From Microcoleus sp. FACHB-1515 (lineage in GTDB: Bacteria; Cyanobacteriota; Cyanobacteriia; Elainellales; Elainellaceae): a DNA stretch of 56,530 nt. The stretch spans positions 1 to 56,530 of the forward strand of contig NZ_JACJPO010000048.1 of the NCBI RefSeq assembly GCF_014696105.1, read 5' to 3'. Positions 43,919-52,685 of the stretch are shown one piece after another (positions within the stretch are counted from its first letter, which is position 1; every line of letters begins with the position of its first letter). The notes beneath the pieces are model-generated. The model had not been told where the DNA came from, ran no database searches, and saw nothing but the letters and a program-made list of their open reading frames with translations. The position numbers were made by a program, and so were the translations under genes.

Positions 43919-44929
43919 TTGAGCATTTCAATTACTGACCCTTTGAACATCACAACCGATGTCAAAATGCCCTGGCTCATTCGGGCAATCGATCCCCTGT
44001 TCGTGCAGCAGCAGTTTACTCAATGTCTACCACCTGCCTTGAAGACCGCTCAACTCTGCGCCATTCGAGTTATGCGTCATAAACCAGGTCGCCGCTGCCT
44101 GATCGAATATGACCTGGAAGTCAACAGATTGCCCATTCAAAAAATCACGCTGATCGGGAAAATTCGCGCCAAAGGCACGGATGTTCACTGCTATCAGCTT
44201 CAGCAAGCTTTGTGGAACGCCGGATTTGCAGATGATAGCGAAGACGGCATCTCTGTTCCAGAACCGATCGCCCTCATTCCTAACTTGCAAATGCATCTTC
44301 AGCGCAAAGTTCCAGGCACGATCGCCACCGAACTTCTGCCTCAGTCAAACGGCATTGCTCTCGCTCAACGCATTGCTGAAGCAGCACACAAACTGCACCA
44401 AGCCAACATTCCACCTCATCGTCGTCACACCATGACAGACGAACTCAATATTTTGCGCGATCGCCTCTCTCAAGTCATGCAGCAATATCCCCATTGGGAA
44501 ACGCGATTACAGCGAATTCTCAATCTTTGCGATCGCTTAGGAGCAGCTACGCCCGAAATCAAATTCTGCGGAATTCATCGAGACTTCTATGCAGATCAAG
44601 TCCTGGTTGATGGCTCCCGATTGTATTTATTAGATTTAGATTTGTATTGCCAAGGCGATCCGGGTCTCGATATCGGTAACTTTATTGGACACATGACCGA
44701 GCAAGGACTCAGAACCCTTGGAGATGTTCATGCACTGCGCGATCGAGAAATTGCCCTAGAAAAAGCGTTTGTACAGCTTTCTGGCAGTGCTGTTCAAGCA
44801 TCAGTACAAGCCTATACTGCCCTCACTCTGGTACGACACATCTATTTAAGTACTCAGTTTGCAGAACGTCGATCGTCTACCGAGATTTTGCTACAGTACG
44901 CTGAGCAGTTGCTATTTGCCGAGCCGTAG
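43919..44929 (+). CDS. Aminoglycoside phosphotransferase-fold (APH) protein
   Basis: 336 residues from a TTG; the frame is open for about 50 codons before it but has no ATG, GTG or TTG there, so the start is uncertain. Kinase-like core: GIHRDFYADQVLVDGSRLYL with the catalytic Asp, and LLDLDLYCQGDPGLDIGNFI with the metal-binding DLD. The usual Asn of H-x-D-x4-N is Gln here. It follows the glycan operon after 189 bases on the same strand and may phosphorylate a sugar or lipid in that pathway; antibiotic resistance is not implied. Confidence 0.82.
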   Translation: MSISITDPLNITTDVKMPWLIRAIDPLFVQQQFTQCLPPALKTAQLCAIRVMRHKPGRRCLIEYDLEVNRLPIQKITLIGKIRAKGTDVHCYQLQQALWNAGFADDSEDGISVPEPIALIPNLQMHLQRKVPGTIATELLPQSNGIALAQRIAEAAHKLHQANIPPHRRHTMTDELNILRDRLSQVMQQYPHWETRLQRILNLCDRLGAATPEIKFCGIHRDFYADQVLVDGSRLYLLDLDLYCQGDPGLDIGNFIGHMTEQGLRTLGDVHALRDREIALEKAFVQLSGSAVQASVQAYTALTLVRHIYLSTQFAERRSSTEILLQYAEQLLFAEP

Positions 44930-45446
44930 TGCCTCAGTCATGCCCTACTGATCGAACAGTTAACGATTTATCTGCGCCATCATTAGCTTGGCTGCCGAAA
45001 CCGTGACCGAATAGCCCATCGTCACGACCATCTGCATTCTGCTGCCATCAGCCGACTGCCCAGACTCGTCTCGCGCTGGTCTTCGGACTGCTTCGATCGG
45101 CTGGCCTGCCAAATTTGCCTTCCTACGGAAGGAAAGCGATCGCGGCGCGAAAAGCGATTAGGCATAAAGCACATCTTGGCAAAATGACTCAGGGCAGAAC
45201 TTTACAAATTGCAATTCAAGATTTCTTCCATAGCGTCTCACGTGAAAATGAAATCAGAATGAAATTTGAAATTGGAGTTGTAATGAAGCTGAAATGATCG
45301 CTGATTCTTATCGAAAACAGCCCTACTGAGTGTAAGGAAAATAGGCTTTCCAATCTCAAAGGGCTGTTGAAGAATTTAGGAGAAGATCGCTAGAGGCAAG
45401 AATTCGAGCAGACTAGTGCTTGAGTGAAGATTTCGATTGTTTCGGA
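44930..45446. other. Gene-free stretch between glycan and copper clusters
   Basis: 517 bases with no convincing gene; the 60-codon frame at 45115-45297 has no family features. HIP1 sits near 45.14 kb. The right part contains the nested inverted repeat described separately. Otherwise nothing was recognised. Confidence 0.5.
45316..45368. repeat. Nested inverted repeat, terminator or MITE-like
   Basis: Outer arms AACAGCCCT (45316-45324) and AGGGCTGTT (45360-45368), 9 bases; inner hairpin GGAAA-ATAGGC-TTTCC (45336-45351). Located between convergent clusters, 80 bases after the cupredoxin gene ends. Could be a terminator; the ends also look like a short terminal inverted repeat of a non-autonomous element. 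Confidence 0.45.
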
Positions 45447-46034
45447 CTATTTTGGGGCTTGAGCAGATTCAGCCATCGCCGCAATCGATCGAGACGTTGC
45501 AGTAGATTGGGCAGCCTGCACTTCGATCGCGCCCCGAAACATATTCATGCCGCAGGTGAATTCATACTTGCCAGGTTTTTCCGGCGTAAATTCGATCGCC
45601 GTTGTTTGGTTGAGCGGTAGCGGTTTGGCGATGTGAAAGTCAGGCAATTGCACTTCTTCAAGGCAACTGCTGGGGTCTTTGCGATCGAACTTCAATCGCA
45701 CAAGTTGTCCCGCCTGAACGACAATTTGACTCGGCTCATAGCCACCGTCTACCGTCACCGTGACTTCTTGAACGCCACTCTCAGCCGTTGCTTTCCGTGA
45801 CTTAGGTTTGCTCAGCAAGAACCACCAAAGCTCCAGGCCAATTAAGCCCAAACCGCCCAGTGTCACTGCAACCTTGTTGGCGATCGGCTGCTCAATCCGG
45901 CGAAACTCAGCCTGTTCAGGTTGAGCAGAATTCATGTTTTCCATGTTGTGCCGCATTTGGGCAATTGCTGGCAATGAGACGACGCCAAACGCCAATCCAA
46001 AACTTGCTACACCACTAATCATTCGCTTTTTCAT
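45447..46034 (-). CDS. Cupredoxin-domain protein of the copper operon
   Basis: 195 residues. N-terminal signal or anchor (GVASFGLAFGVVSLPAIA), a second hydrophobic helix at about 50-70 (VAVTLGGLGLIGLELWWFLL), then a cupredoxin domain: PSQIVVQAGQLVRLKFDRKD, SSCLEEVQLPDFHIAKPLPL, EFTPEKPGKYEFTCGMNMFR. The Cys/Met-rich ends (CLEEV; CGMNMF) probably bind copper. Strong AGGAGG-type ribosome site before the ATG. Last gene of the copper operon. Probably a membrane-anchored periplasmic copper acceptor for CopA. Confidence 0.88.
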   Translation of the reverse strand: MKKRMISGVASFGLAFGVVSLPAIAQMRHNMENMNSAQPEQAEFRRIEQPIANKVAVTLGGLGLIGLELWWFLLSKPKSRKATAESGVQEVTVTVDGGYEPSQIVVQAGQLVRLKFDRKDPSSCLEEVQLPDFHIAKPLPLNQTTAIEFTPEKPGKYEFTCGMNMFRGAIEVQAAQSTATSRSIAAMAESAQAPK

Positions 46035-46046
46035 CCTCCAAACCTC

Positions 46047-46127
46047 CTATAGAATTGCCCCTGAAAGTGAGCCAATCAAAAAGCCAAATCCGGCTAATGT
46101 TGAGAAGAATACGGCTGGTTTAAGCAT
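46047..46127 (-). CDS. 26-residue membrane peptide between copA and cupredoxin
   Basis: ATG at 46127 overlaps the copA 3' end by 8 bases in another frame, so translation could be coupled. It codes for [20 protein letters not shown] then LSGAIL: a single hydrophobic helix with glycine zipper spacing and a basic N-terminus. The gap to the next gene is 12 bases, which would be odd wasted space otherwise. Not recognised; candidate small partner of the P-type ATPase or cupredoxin. Confidence 0.5.
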   Translation of the reverse strand: MLKPAVFFSTLAGFGFLIGSLSGAIL

Positions 46128-48426
46128 GGTGATAGCCTCTGCCTGATTCATTTAATTTGGGCTGAAAGTTGCGGAGCCGTAGCGCATTCGTGACGACCGA
46201 AACTGAACTGAAAGCCATTGCTGCACCTGCAATAATCGGGCTGAGTAGCCAACCGAAAATCGGGTAAAGAATGCCTGCGGCGATCGGAATTCCAGCCACG
46301 TTGTAGATAAAGGCAAAAAACAGATTTTGCTGAATATTGCGAATCGTGGCGCGGCTCAGTTGAATGGCCGTAACGATGCTTTGCAAATCGCCGGAGATGA
46401 GCGTGATATCGCTGGCGGCGATCGCCACATCGGTTCCCGTCCCGATCGCCATGCCGACATCAGCCTGTGCGAGTGCGGGCGCGTCGTTAATGCCATCGCC
46501 GACCATCGCGACAATCTTGCCTTCTGCCTGAAGCGTTTCGATCGTCGCGGCTTTTTGGTCAGGGCGAACTTCTGCAATCACGCGATCGATGTTAGCTTCC
46601 CGCGCAATCACTTTCGCCGTGCCCCAGTTGTCTCCGGTGAGCATCACGACTTCTAGCCCCAATCGTTGCAGGGCGCGAACGGCCTGCACAGACGACGGCT
46701 TGAGTGCATCCGCGATGCCCATGATGGCCTGCACTTTGCCATCGACGGCCAGCCAAATCACCGTTTTGCCCAAATATTCCAGCTTGTCTCGCTGTGCTTG
46801 CAGAGCTTGGGTGTCAATGCCGAGTTCATTCAACCAGCGCTGTGTGCCAATTTGCACGAGCCGATCGCGAAGCGCTCCCAGAACGGTATCGCTCACCCAA
46901 CCTTGAACCCCGCTGCCCACTGTCGCCTCAAACTCTTGAACGTCAGTCAGTTCAACTTGCTGAGACTGCGCGTACTGCACAACAGCTTCCGCCAGCGGAT
47001 GCTCGGAGTTACGCTCGATCGAAGCTGCCAGCCGCAACAGCTTGAGTTCATTGCCGTTCGCGGTTCCGTTCACCGTGATGAAATCCGTGACGGTGGGTTT
47101 GCCCTGCGTTAAAGTTCCAGTTTTGTCGAGGACGATCGTTTGCAGCTTATGCGCCAGTTCCAGACTTTCCGCCCCTTTGATGAGGATGCCGTTTTCCGCG
47201 CCTTTTCCGGTTCCAACCATGATCGAGGTCGGCGTCGCTAAACCCAAGGCACAAGGGCAGGCGATGATCAGTACACCTACTGTGGTGATGAGCGCCATCG
47301 TCACGTTGCCCATGACGTTGTACCAAATGATGAACGTCAAGATCGCGATCGCAATTACAGCAGGCACAAACCAGCCCGTCACCTGATCGGCTAGACGCTG
47401 AATCGGGGCTTTTGAGCCTTGCGCCTGCTGCACGAGTTTGACGATTTGTGCCAGAAACGTATCTTTGCCGATGCGGGTGGCGCGGAATTTGAAGCTTCCG
47501 GTTTTGTTGAGCGTTGCGCCAATCACTTCATCGCCCGATCGCTTCTTCACCGGAACGCTTTCGCCTGTCACCATCGCTTCATCGATCGTTGAACTGCCCT
47601 CGATGATTTCGCCATCCACCGGAATGGTTTCACCCGGACGCACCAAAATCACATCGCCGACTACGACTTGGGCGATCGGCAAATCAATTTCCTGCCCGCG
47701 TCGAATCACCCGCGCCGTCTTTGCCTGCAAGCCCATCAGCTTGCGAATCGCTTCGGAGGTTTGCCCTTTGGCGCGATTTTCCAGCAGTCGCCCCAGCAAC
47801 AGCAGCGCGATGATCACGGCGGCAGCTTCAAAATAAACGTCGGGTCTGAGTTCCTGTTGAATGAACCATTCGGGGGCAAAGGTGGGAAAGAGCGAGTAGA
47901 GGTAGGCTGCCCCTGTACCGATCGCCACCAAGGTATCCATCGTTGCCGCGTGGCGCTTAAGTGCTTTCCAGGCATTGACGAAGAATGACCCACCGCACCA
48001 AAACATCACGGGTGTCGTCAACACCAGTTGAAGCAGCGGATGATGCAGCCACATGGGAATGAACGGGATGGGCAATCCGGTCATCATCGGCAGCGACCCA
48101 ATCACAATCACGGCACTGATCAGGCCGGATATCCAAACCTTGCGGCTTAATTTGCGGTTTTCAGTTTGGCGATCGCGCCGTTCTTGATCGTCTTCGGGGG
48201 CCAGCACATCCTCTTGCATCGGCACCGCCGAGTAGCCTGCGGCATCAACTGTTGCTTGGATTTGGGCAATATTGGTTTGCTGAGGGTCAAAGGCGATCGC
48301 CGCCTGCTCTGCACCAAAGTTGACGCTGCATTCGTTCACGCCCGGAATCGATCGAATCGCCTGCTCAATATTGTTGGCACAGGAGGCACAACTCATGCCT
48401 TGTAACTTCAATGTGGTTTTCTCCAT
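46120..48426 (-). CDS. copA: Copper-translocating P1B-type ATPase
   Basis: About 768 residues from the ATG at 48426 (GAGGTGC before it; an in-frame start 27 bases upstream is less likely). One HMA domain with [17 protein letters not shown]; eight-helix P1B core; the transport motif [15 protein letters not shown]; actuator TGES; phosphorylation [18 protein letters not shown]; and [20 protein letters not shown] hinge. CPC plus the neighbours point to Cu(I) export from the cytosol or delivery to the thylakoid lumen (PacS/CtaA-like). The C-terminus ends in HHA. Confidence 0.94.
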   Translation of the reverse strand: MEKTTLKLQGMSCASCANNIEQAIRSIPGVNECSVNFGAEQAAIAFDPQQTNIAQIQATVDAAGYSAVPMQEDVLAPEDDQERRDRQTENRKLSRKVWISGLISAVIVIGSLPMMTGLPIPFIPMWLHHPLLQLVLTTPVMFWCGGSFFVNAWKALKRHAATMDTLVAIGTGAAYLYSLFPTFAPEWFIQQELRPDVYFEAAAVIIALLLLGRLLENRAKGQTSEAIRKLMGLQAKTARVIRRGQEIDLPIAQVVVGDVILVRPGETIPVDGEIIEGSSTIDEAMVTGESVPVKKRSGDEVIGATLNKTGSFKFRATRIGKDTFLAQIVKLVQQAQGSKAPIQRLADQVTGWFVPAVIAIAILTFIIWYNVMGNVTMALITTVGVLIIACPCALGLATPTSIMVGTGKGAENGILIKGAESLELAHKLQTIVLDKTGTLTQGKPTVTDFITVNGTANGNELKLLRLAASIERNSEHPLAEAVVQYAQSQQVELTDVQEFEATVGSGVQGWVSDTVLGALRDRLVQIGTQRWLNELGIDTQALQAQRDKLEYLGKTVIWLAVDGKVQAIMGIADALKPSSVQAVRALQRLGLEVVMLTGDNWGTAKVIAREANIDRVIAEVRPDQKAATIETLQAEGKIVAMVGDGINDAPALAQADVGMAIGTGTDVAIAASDITLISGDLQSIVTAIQLSRATIRNIQQNLFFAFIYNVAGIPIAAGILYPIFGWLLSPIIAGAAMAFSSVSVVTNALRLRNFQPKLNESGRGYHHA

Positions 48427-48605
48427 ATGCACCTCGCGTTTTAAAAGATTCACAAACTGGATTGTGTGTCAGTCGATTGCTGGGGAATGCTGAGCGATCG
48501 CGTTATTCTTTGCGTTAAAGCACGCAGCGAAAACAAGAAAGAACTGCTCAGAATCAAGCAGTCTTGAGCAAATGAAGCGCTTGGATACTCAGTTGAAATG
48601 CTGTC

Positions 48606-49019
48606 CTAGCTTTGCTCAATCATTGGACAAATTGCCTCTTCAGGAGTTGCAGCGGTTTCTCCGCTCGCTAGTAAGCTTTCAAGTTCTTTCTTGAGTAGGA
48701 GTAGCTGATGAATTTGCTCATCGACTTCTCGGAGTTTTTCTGATAGCTTGAGCTTGACTTCATCGCAAGGCAACTGGCCGCGATCGTGAACTTCGAGTAA
48801 TTCTTTGATTTCTGCCAAACTCAAGCCCAACCGTTGAGCGCGTTTGATGAAATGTAAACGAGTAAACACATCGACATCAAACAGTCGATAGCCACCTTCC
48901 GTTCTACCCAAAGTCGGCAACAAACCGAGTTCTTCGTAATAGCGAATGGTCTTGATCGGCAAACCGCTGGCTTTGGCAACCGCACCGATCAGTTGTGGGG
49001 TTTCCTGAGCTAACATCAC
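48606..49019 (-). CDS. MerR-family heavy-metal regulator
   Basis: 137 residues. N-terminal MerR HTH (KASGLPIKTIRYYEELGLLP; EGGYRLFDVDVFTRLHFIKR), long dimerisation helix, and cysteines at LPCDEV (start of the helix) and AICPMIEQ (near the C-terminus), placed like the metal ligands of CueR/MerR. It lies between copZ-like and copA genes, 12 bases after the former, and probably activates the stretched promoter at 49.26-49.29 kb in response to Cu(I). The metal is inferred from the neighbours. Confidence 0.9.
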   Translation of the reverse strand: MMLAQETPQLIGAVAKASGLPIKTIRYYEELGLLPTLGRTEGGYRLFDVDVFTRLHFIKRAQRLGLSLAEIKELLEVHDRGQLPCDEVKLKLSEKLREVDEQIHQLLLLKKELESLLASGETAATPEEAICPMIEQS

Positions 49020-49031
49020 CTATCTCCTGGC

Positions 49032-49226
49032 TTATTCTGGTGAGTAACCCGCTGCGACGATCGCCTGCTTGATATCGGCTGCGTTGGCCTGCGTTTCAAT
49101 CTTGACCTGCTTAGTTTTGGGATCGGCATCCACTGTTGCGGCTGGATCAATGGCAATCACAGCTTTGGTAATCGTGGTAGCGCAAGCGGAGCAAGCCATG
49201 TTGGGAACTTTCAGTTGAAGCGTCAT
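49032..49226 (-). CDS. copZ: Copper chaperone, HMA-domain protein (CopZ/Atx1-like)
   Basis: 64 residues, a single HMA fold with the metal site MACSAC (Met-x-Cys-x-x-Cys) and a C-terminal AADIKQAIVAAGYSPE. Carries Cu(I) to the N-terminal HMA domain of CopA. First gene of the copper operon, 33 bases after the candidate -10. Confidence 0.93.
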   Translation of the reverse strand: MTLQLKVPNMACSACATTITKAVIAIDPAATVDADPKTKQVKIETQANAADIKQAIVAAGYSPE

Positions 49227-49259
49227 CGGAGATTTCCCCTAATTAATTGAATTAGTTTC

Positions 49260-49291
49260 ATTGTGAAGTCTCCAGTGGGCTAGATAGTCAA
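49260..49291 (-). promoter_or_regulatory. MerR-type stretched promoter of the copper operon
   Basis: Reading toward copZ: TTGACT (plus 49286-49291), 20-base spacer, CACAAT (plus 49260-49265). The spacer, ATCTAGCCCACTGGAGACTT, contains an imperfect dyad centred on CCCA, and the over-long spacing is the hallmark of MerR-regulated promoters. The MerR gene of this operon is the natural regulator. Confidence 0.6.
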
Positions 49292-49879
49292 GGGGGTTAG
49301 AGGAGCAATTTTTCAACTGGCTCAATCGCGATCGCCACACTCGACTGAGCTGCGGGTTATCGATCGACTTGTGCGAGTAGCTATTGCATTTCGGCAATCT
49401 CCGCGAGGAAGTGGAGGCGACCATCCACCACTACAAGGCGAGTTTGCAAGATCAATCATTACTTCTACATGATTACCATCTTGAACGCCCTGAGCCGGGT
49501 TGTCGCTGACTTCGTAGCTAAACCTTGCCCCCCCACCGCTGATGGAGACCGCTGCTGAGTTCGACTTGCCGCTCTCAGGGTTCAAACAGTGGGTGAAGCT
49601 GACTGAGCAGTTGAAAGGGGCACTGTAGCAGTCGCCGCTCGGCTTTGGCACTCAAGCAACTCAAGAAAGCAAGCGGTCTACTCGGCAAAAAGCGGTTCCT
49701 TCGCAACGCGGAGTCACCCAAGAGTTGGCTTGTGTGCTGATGTTTGTCGGGGAATTGTTTCATTCCTACACCGTTGCCGATCGCCTGTGGTCACTCCTGT
49801 CTACGGCGCACGGGATGCCGCAACCGCGATCCTCCCCGCCGCCAACCGCAGAATAGCCTATTTTTATTCCCGACACGCT
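49292..49879. other. Region without a clear gene, possibly decayed coding DNA
   Basis: No intact gene is convincing. On the minus strand a frame reads GGARFSYEVSDNPAQGVQDG, and after a shift VVVDGRLHFLAEIAEMQ. On the plus strand a frame from ATG 49542 is broken by one TAG at 49626 and goes on to ELACVLMFVGELFHSYTVAD. These could be relics or chance. A HIP1 site lies near 49.33 kb. Confidence 0.3.
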
Positions 49880-50398
49880 ATGACATCACTCCCCTTAAAT
49901 CTCGACGGCGATCGGCGCGATCGTCTCATCTTTGGTCAACCCCTCGACTGGCAGAGTCAAGCTGCACAACAGCGACGAGTTAGCTTTGATAAACTGCCCC
50001 TTTGCACACTGGAACAGTTGATCCAGGAAGGGTTTGTGCAAGCTTCTGAGCAGCCTCTCAGCGATCCGGATGCGCTTGAACTGGTTGAGGTTGCCCGATG
50101 TTTCAACCGTCCTAGCTTGTCCGGTTGGGTTGAAGTCTTGGGCAGCCCACCTGCTTGCCAAGAGTGGGTACGGATTACAGCAATCCGGTTCGAGGGCATG
50201 ATTACACCCGCAGAGCGATCTTTCTTTTGGCGATCGTTTTATCACGTTCGCTCCTTAGAGATGACCCCTCGATTGCTGCGGGCAACGTTTGATTCTGCCG
50301 CCCTGCTGTTCGTTTCGCATCCCGTCGTGGCATATCAAAACGTAGTGCCGTCGGATTTACCGGAACCTGAAGACGGCTATGACTCGATATTCGCCTAA
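49880..50398 (+). CDS. Hypothetical protein
   Basis: 172 residues from ATG 49880 (the frame is open 150 bases upstream but that part looks non-coding). I do not recognise it. Visible: MTSLPLNLDGDRRDRLIFGQ, PSLSGWVEVLGSPPACQEWV, MITPAERSFFWRSFYHVRSL and an acidic C-terminus LPEPEDGYDSIF. No signal or membrane segment; probably soluble. Same strand as the next two unknown genes. Confidence 0.55.
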   Translation: MTSLPLNLDGDRRDRLIFGQPLDWQSQAAQQRRVSFDKLPLCTLEQLIQEGFVQASEQPLSDPDALELVEVARCFNRPSLSGWVEVLGSPPACQEWVRITAIRFEGMITPAERSFFWRSFYHVRSLEMTPRLLRATFDSAALLFVSHPVVAYQNVVPSDLPEPEDGYDSIFA

Positions 50399-50525
50399 TC
50401 GTGACTGTTCAGCAGGAGCGATGACAACTGCCAACGTGATCGATCGAGTGCCGTAAGTCCTCTACCTTGAAACCGTCCCTCAACCGCTTGAGTATCAACT
50501 GGATGATTGCAGCTTTGCCCGCTTG

Positions 50526-51086
50526 ATGAATTTGGAGAACCGCATGAACCCAAACAACTCCCCGCCTGAAGAGCCGTCCTCAGCGCCGTTCAACAGGTTT
50601 CTGTCCGAAGCGCGTGTGCGAGAATTGCTTCGCATTGAAGAAGAGTGCGGCTGCGACATTGGCGCAGGACGGAACTGGGGCATACAGATGGGGATGTTCC
50701 TGCAAGATCCCATAGAAATGGAGCGTTTAGCGCAACTGCGCGATTGGCTGCTGAGTGAATTCCGCTTGCTGCTGAGCGAGTGGAAGTTGGGCAGGATCAC
50801 CGACACGCTCCTTTTGATCGGGCAGCAACTGTTGATTGAACGCTTTCGCCAACCGCCGCCGGAAACTCAGGAACTGCTTTGGCACCTGTTTGAGCAATCG
50901 CAGGCGACGCAATTGGATCACTCCAGCGCGGCACTCCCTCGTGCCAACGACGCTCGAACCCAAGTGCGGGCGCTGATCGCGAGAACGTTGACCTCAGGCG
51001 ATTGGCAAGCTTTGACGCAAGCAGCGGTCGAGACGCTCGAACAATACTTGTCCACTCAGCAAGCAGAACTGAACCGAGAGGACTAA
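50526..51086 (+). CDS. Hypothetical protein, helical, soluble
   Basis: 186 residues from ATG 50526; another ATG follows six codons in. Not recognised. N-terminal Pro-rich stretch, then a long helix-rich body (FLSEARVRELLRIEEECGCD; MERLAQLRDWLLSEFRLLLS; ETLEQYLSTQQAELNRED). No membrane helix. It lies in a run of unknown same-strand genes, an accessory setting. Confidence 0.55.
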   Translation: MNLENRMNPNNSPPEEPSSAPFNRFLSEARVRELLRIEEECGCDIGAGRNWGIQMGMFLQDPIEMERLAQLRDWLLSEFRLLLSEWKLGRITDTLLLIGQQLLIERFRQPPPETQELLWHLFEQSQATQLDHSSAALPRANDARTQVRALIARTLTSGDWQALTQAAVETLEQYLSTQQAELNRED

Positions 51087-51334
51087 GCGACTCAATCTCG
51101 ACCGCTGATTTTGCTTGAGCCGATCGCCTGGAAAGTTCGCAATTTTTACGAACATTGGTCGAATCCTGCTCAAGTCATTCTCCGGGGTAGGCGTTAATGA
51201 TGACGTTCTTTACTGGTTAAAGACAGCTCAGCTTTTGATCACGTTGGAGACAGATGGGCAGTGGTGTGTCAAATCCGTCCTGCTCCGCTCAATGACCCAC
51301 TAGCGCTTCCCTGTATCTGAGATTGAGGAGCAGC

Positions 51335-51727
51335 ATGACACACTATTTTTATTTCGGTGAGAGCCGTGAAATGAGCGCCCTGCACTGGTTAATGGAAAAT
51401 TGCCCATTGCTGCCGTCGCCGCACGAGGATACGGTCGAATTGCTCGTGAAAGCTGCCTGTCGGCAGTGTTTGATCGAAGCGTCTTGGGAAGATACGGCTG
51501 CGATCGAATTGTGCCAGGAATTGATCGATCGCACCCATCCGCCAGAGTCGGCACAAAAGTTACTGGAGCAATGTCAGGCAGGGAACTTAGAAGCATTCGA
51601 GCAAGCCCTTCTGAGACTGCAACAGCAAGTAAAAATTGAAATTATGAAACCGCCAAACGCCGATAGTACAGACAATCCCACTGTTTTCCCAGATGATTAT
51701 GCTGGCGAAAATAAAACGTTCTTCTGA
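51335..51727 (+). CDS. Hypothetical small protein
   Basis: 130 residues from ATG 51335 (in-frame start 12 bases earlier). MTHYFYFGESREMSALHWLM, HEDTVELLVKAACRQCLIEA, then ELCQELIDRTHPPESAQKLL and an acidic, disordered tail. Not recognised. The 248 bases before it contain a short open stretch (LLEPIAWKVRNFYEHWSNPA) but no clear gene. Confidence 0.5.
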   Translation: MTHYFYFGESREMSALHWLMENCPLLPSPHEDTVELLVKAACRQCLIEASWEDTAAIELCQELIDRTHPPESAQKLLEQCQAGNLEAFEQALLRLQQQVKIEIMKPPNADSTDNPTVFPDDYAGENKTFF

Positions 51728-51917
51728 CTTTAGCGATGACAATAAATGCCCTAGCTTCTGGTTGATTCAGCCAGATGTAAAAACCCTTGAGGTATCTGCA
51801 AGCAACTGCCCAGTCCAGCAATTCACACAACCGCTTTAGAGTGACAGACTGAGGCGCTGCCGACCCATGCTTTGAGTTCTTGCCGAAGGTCAATTGCCAT
51901 CTGCTGGATTGCCATTG

Positions 51918-52451
51918 CTACTTTGCAGCACTATTAGTCGTAGGCTGAAACGGGTTTGCAACAGGACAGTCTTCAATATGGCGATGCACTTTTGCCGCAA
52001 ATCTTTGAAATCGTTTGCCCTGGTTGTACAACTCGGCGAATCGTTTAGAAAACTCTTCGAGAATGAGTGATGGAAGTACTGCCACTTCGTCACCCCGCTT
52101 GCCGTAGCAAAATTCAGGAATCATTTGCTCTTTGAATTCTCTGCCCACCCACAATTCAGCCCCAAGTGCATGAACAGGAGTTTCGTTGGATTTGAAGTGA
52201 TCAGGCTGTTCGCTGTAGATCACCAAAATCACGCTGGCAGTAGGCATCGTTGGCAGGGAAAAGCTTTCTTGTAGTGCTCGGCTTGATCGATACTTAACCC
52301 GACGCGAAGTGTTGCGATCGCCCCGCTTCAAATAGTGCGATCGGCGTTTATGACACCGCTCTCGTTCATCTGTCCAGCATGGGCGCTGCCGCGCCTCTGT
52401 AATAGAGAGCCGAGCACATTCAATACAATTGCGATTTGCGGGTCGCGCCAT
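51918..52451 (-). CDS. Hypothetical protein with N-terminal cysteine cluster
   Basis: 177 residues. The N-terminus has NRNCIECARLSITEARQRPC then DERERCHKRRSHY, a Cys/His-rich basic region that could bind zinc or nucleic acid. The rest (SVILVIYSEQPDHFKSNETP; HALGAELWVGREFKEQMIPE; LPSLILEEFSKRFAELYNQG) is soluble. Not recognised. It is divergent from the recombinase gene at 52686. HIP1 near 52.31 kb lies within it. Confidence 0.55.
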   Translation of the reverse strand: MARPANRNCIECARLSITEARQRPCWTDERERCHKRRSHYLKRGDRNTSRRVKYRSSRALQESFSLPTMPTASVILVIYSEQPDHFKSNETPVHALGAELWVGREFKEQMIPEFCYGKRGDEVAVLPSLILEEFSKRFAELYNQGKRFQRFAAKVHRHIEDCPVANPFQPTTNSAAK

Positions 52452-52685
52452 TAACTGTTAGCTTCCATTAAAACGAGGTACGTCTCTACAGTCTATGCAA
52501 ACTGAGCATCTGAGGCGACCGAGGGGCGACGTATTCTGGCTTACTGACTTTCGTAGGTAGACTCCAGCTAATTTAGTCAGAGTTTAATTAGATACAGATA
52601 CCAAGCGATTATCTTTAGCTTAAAGAAGCTGGGCAATTGTACTAACATCGGTCATAACTTTATCCAGAAGCCCTGGAGCCGCAAC

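Noticed and set aside
45115-45297. 60-codon frame in the glycan-copper gap
   Set aside because: Short, basic, with no motif, and no convincing ribosome site; treated as non-coding.
49322-49651. 109-codon minus-strand frame
   Set aside because: Low-confidence composition, mixed with better-looking pieces in other frames; recorded only as a possibly decayed region.
51115-51303. 62-codon frame between two unknown genes
   Set aside because: No motif; a different frame of the same stretch reads just as well, so neither is supported.
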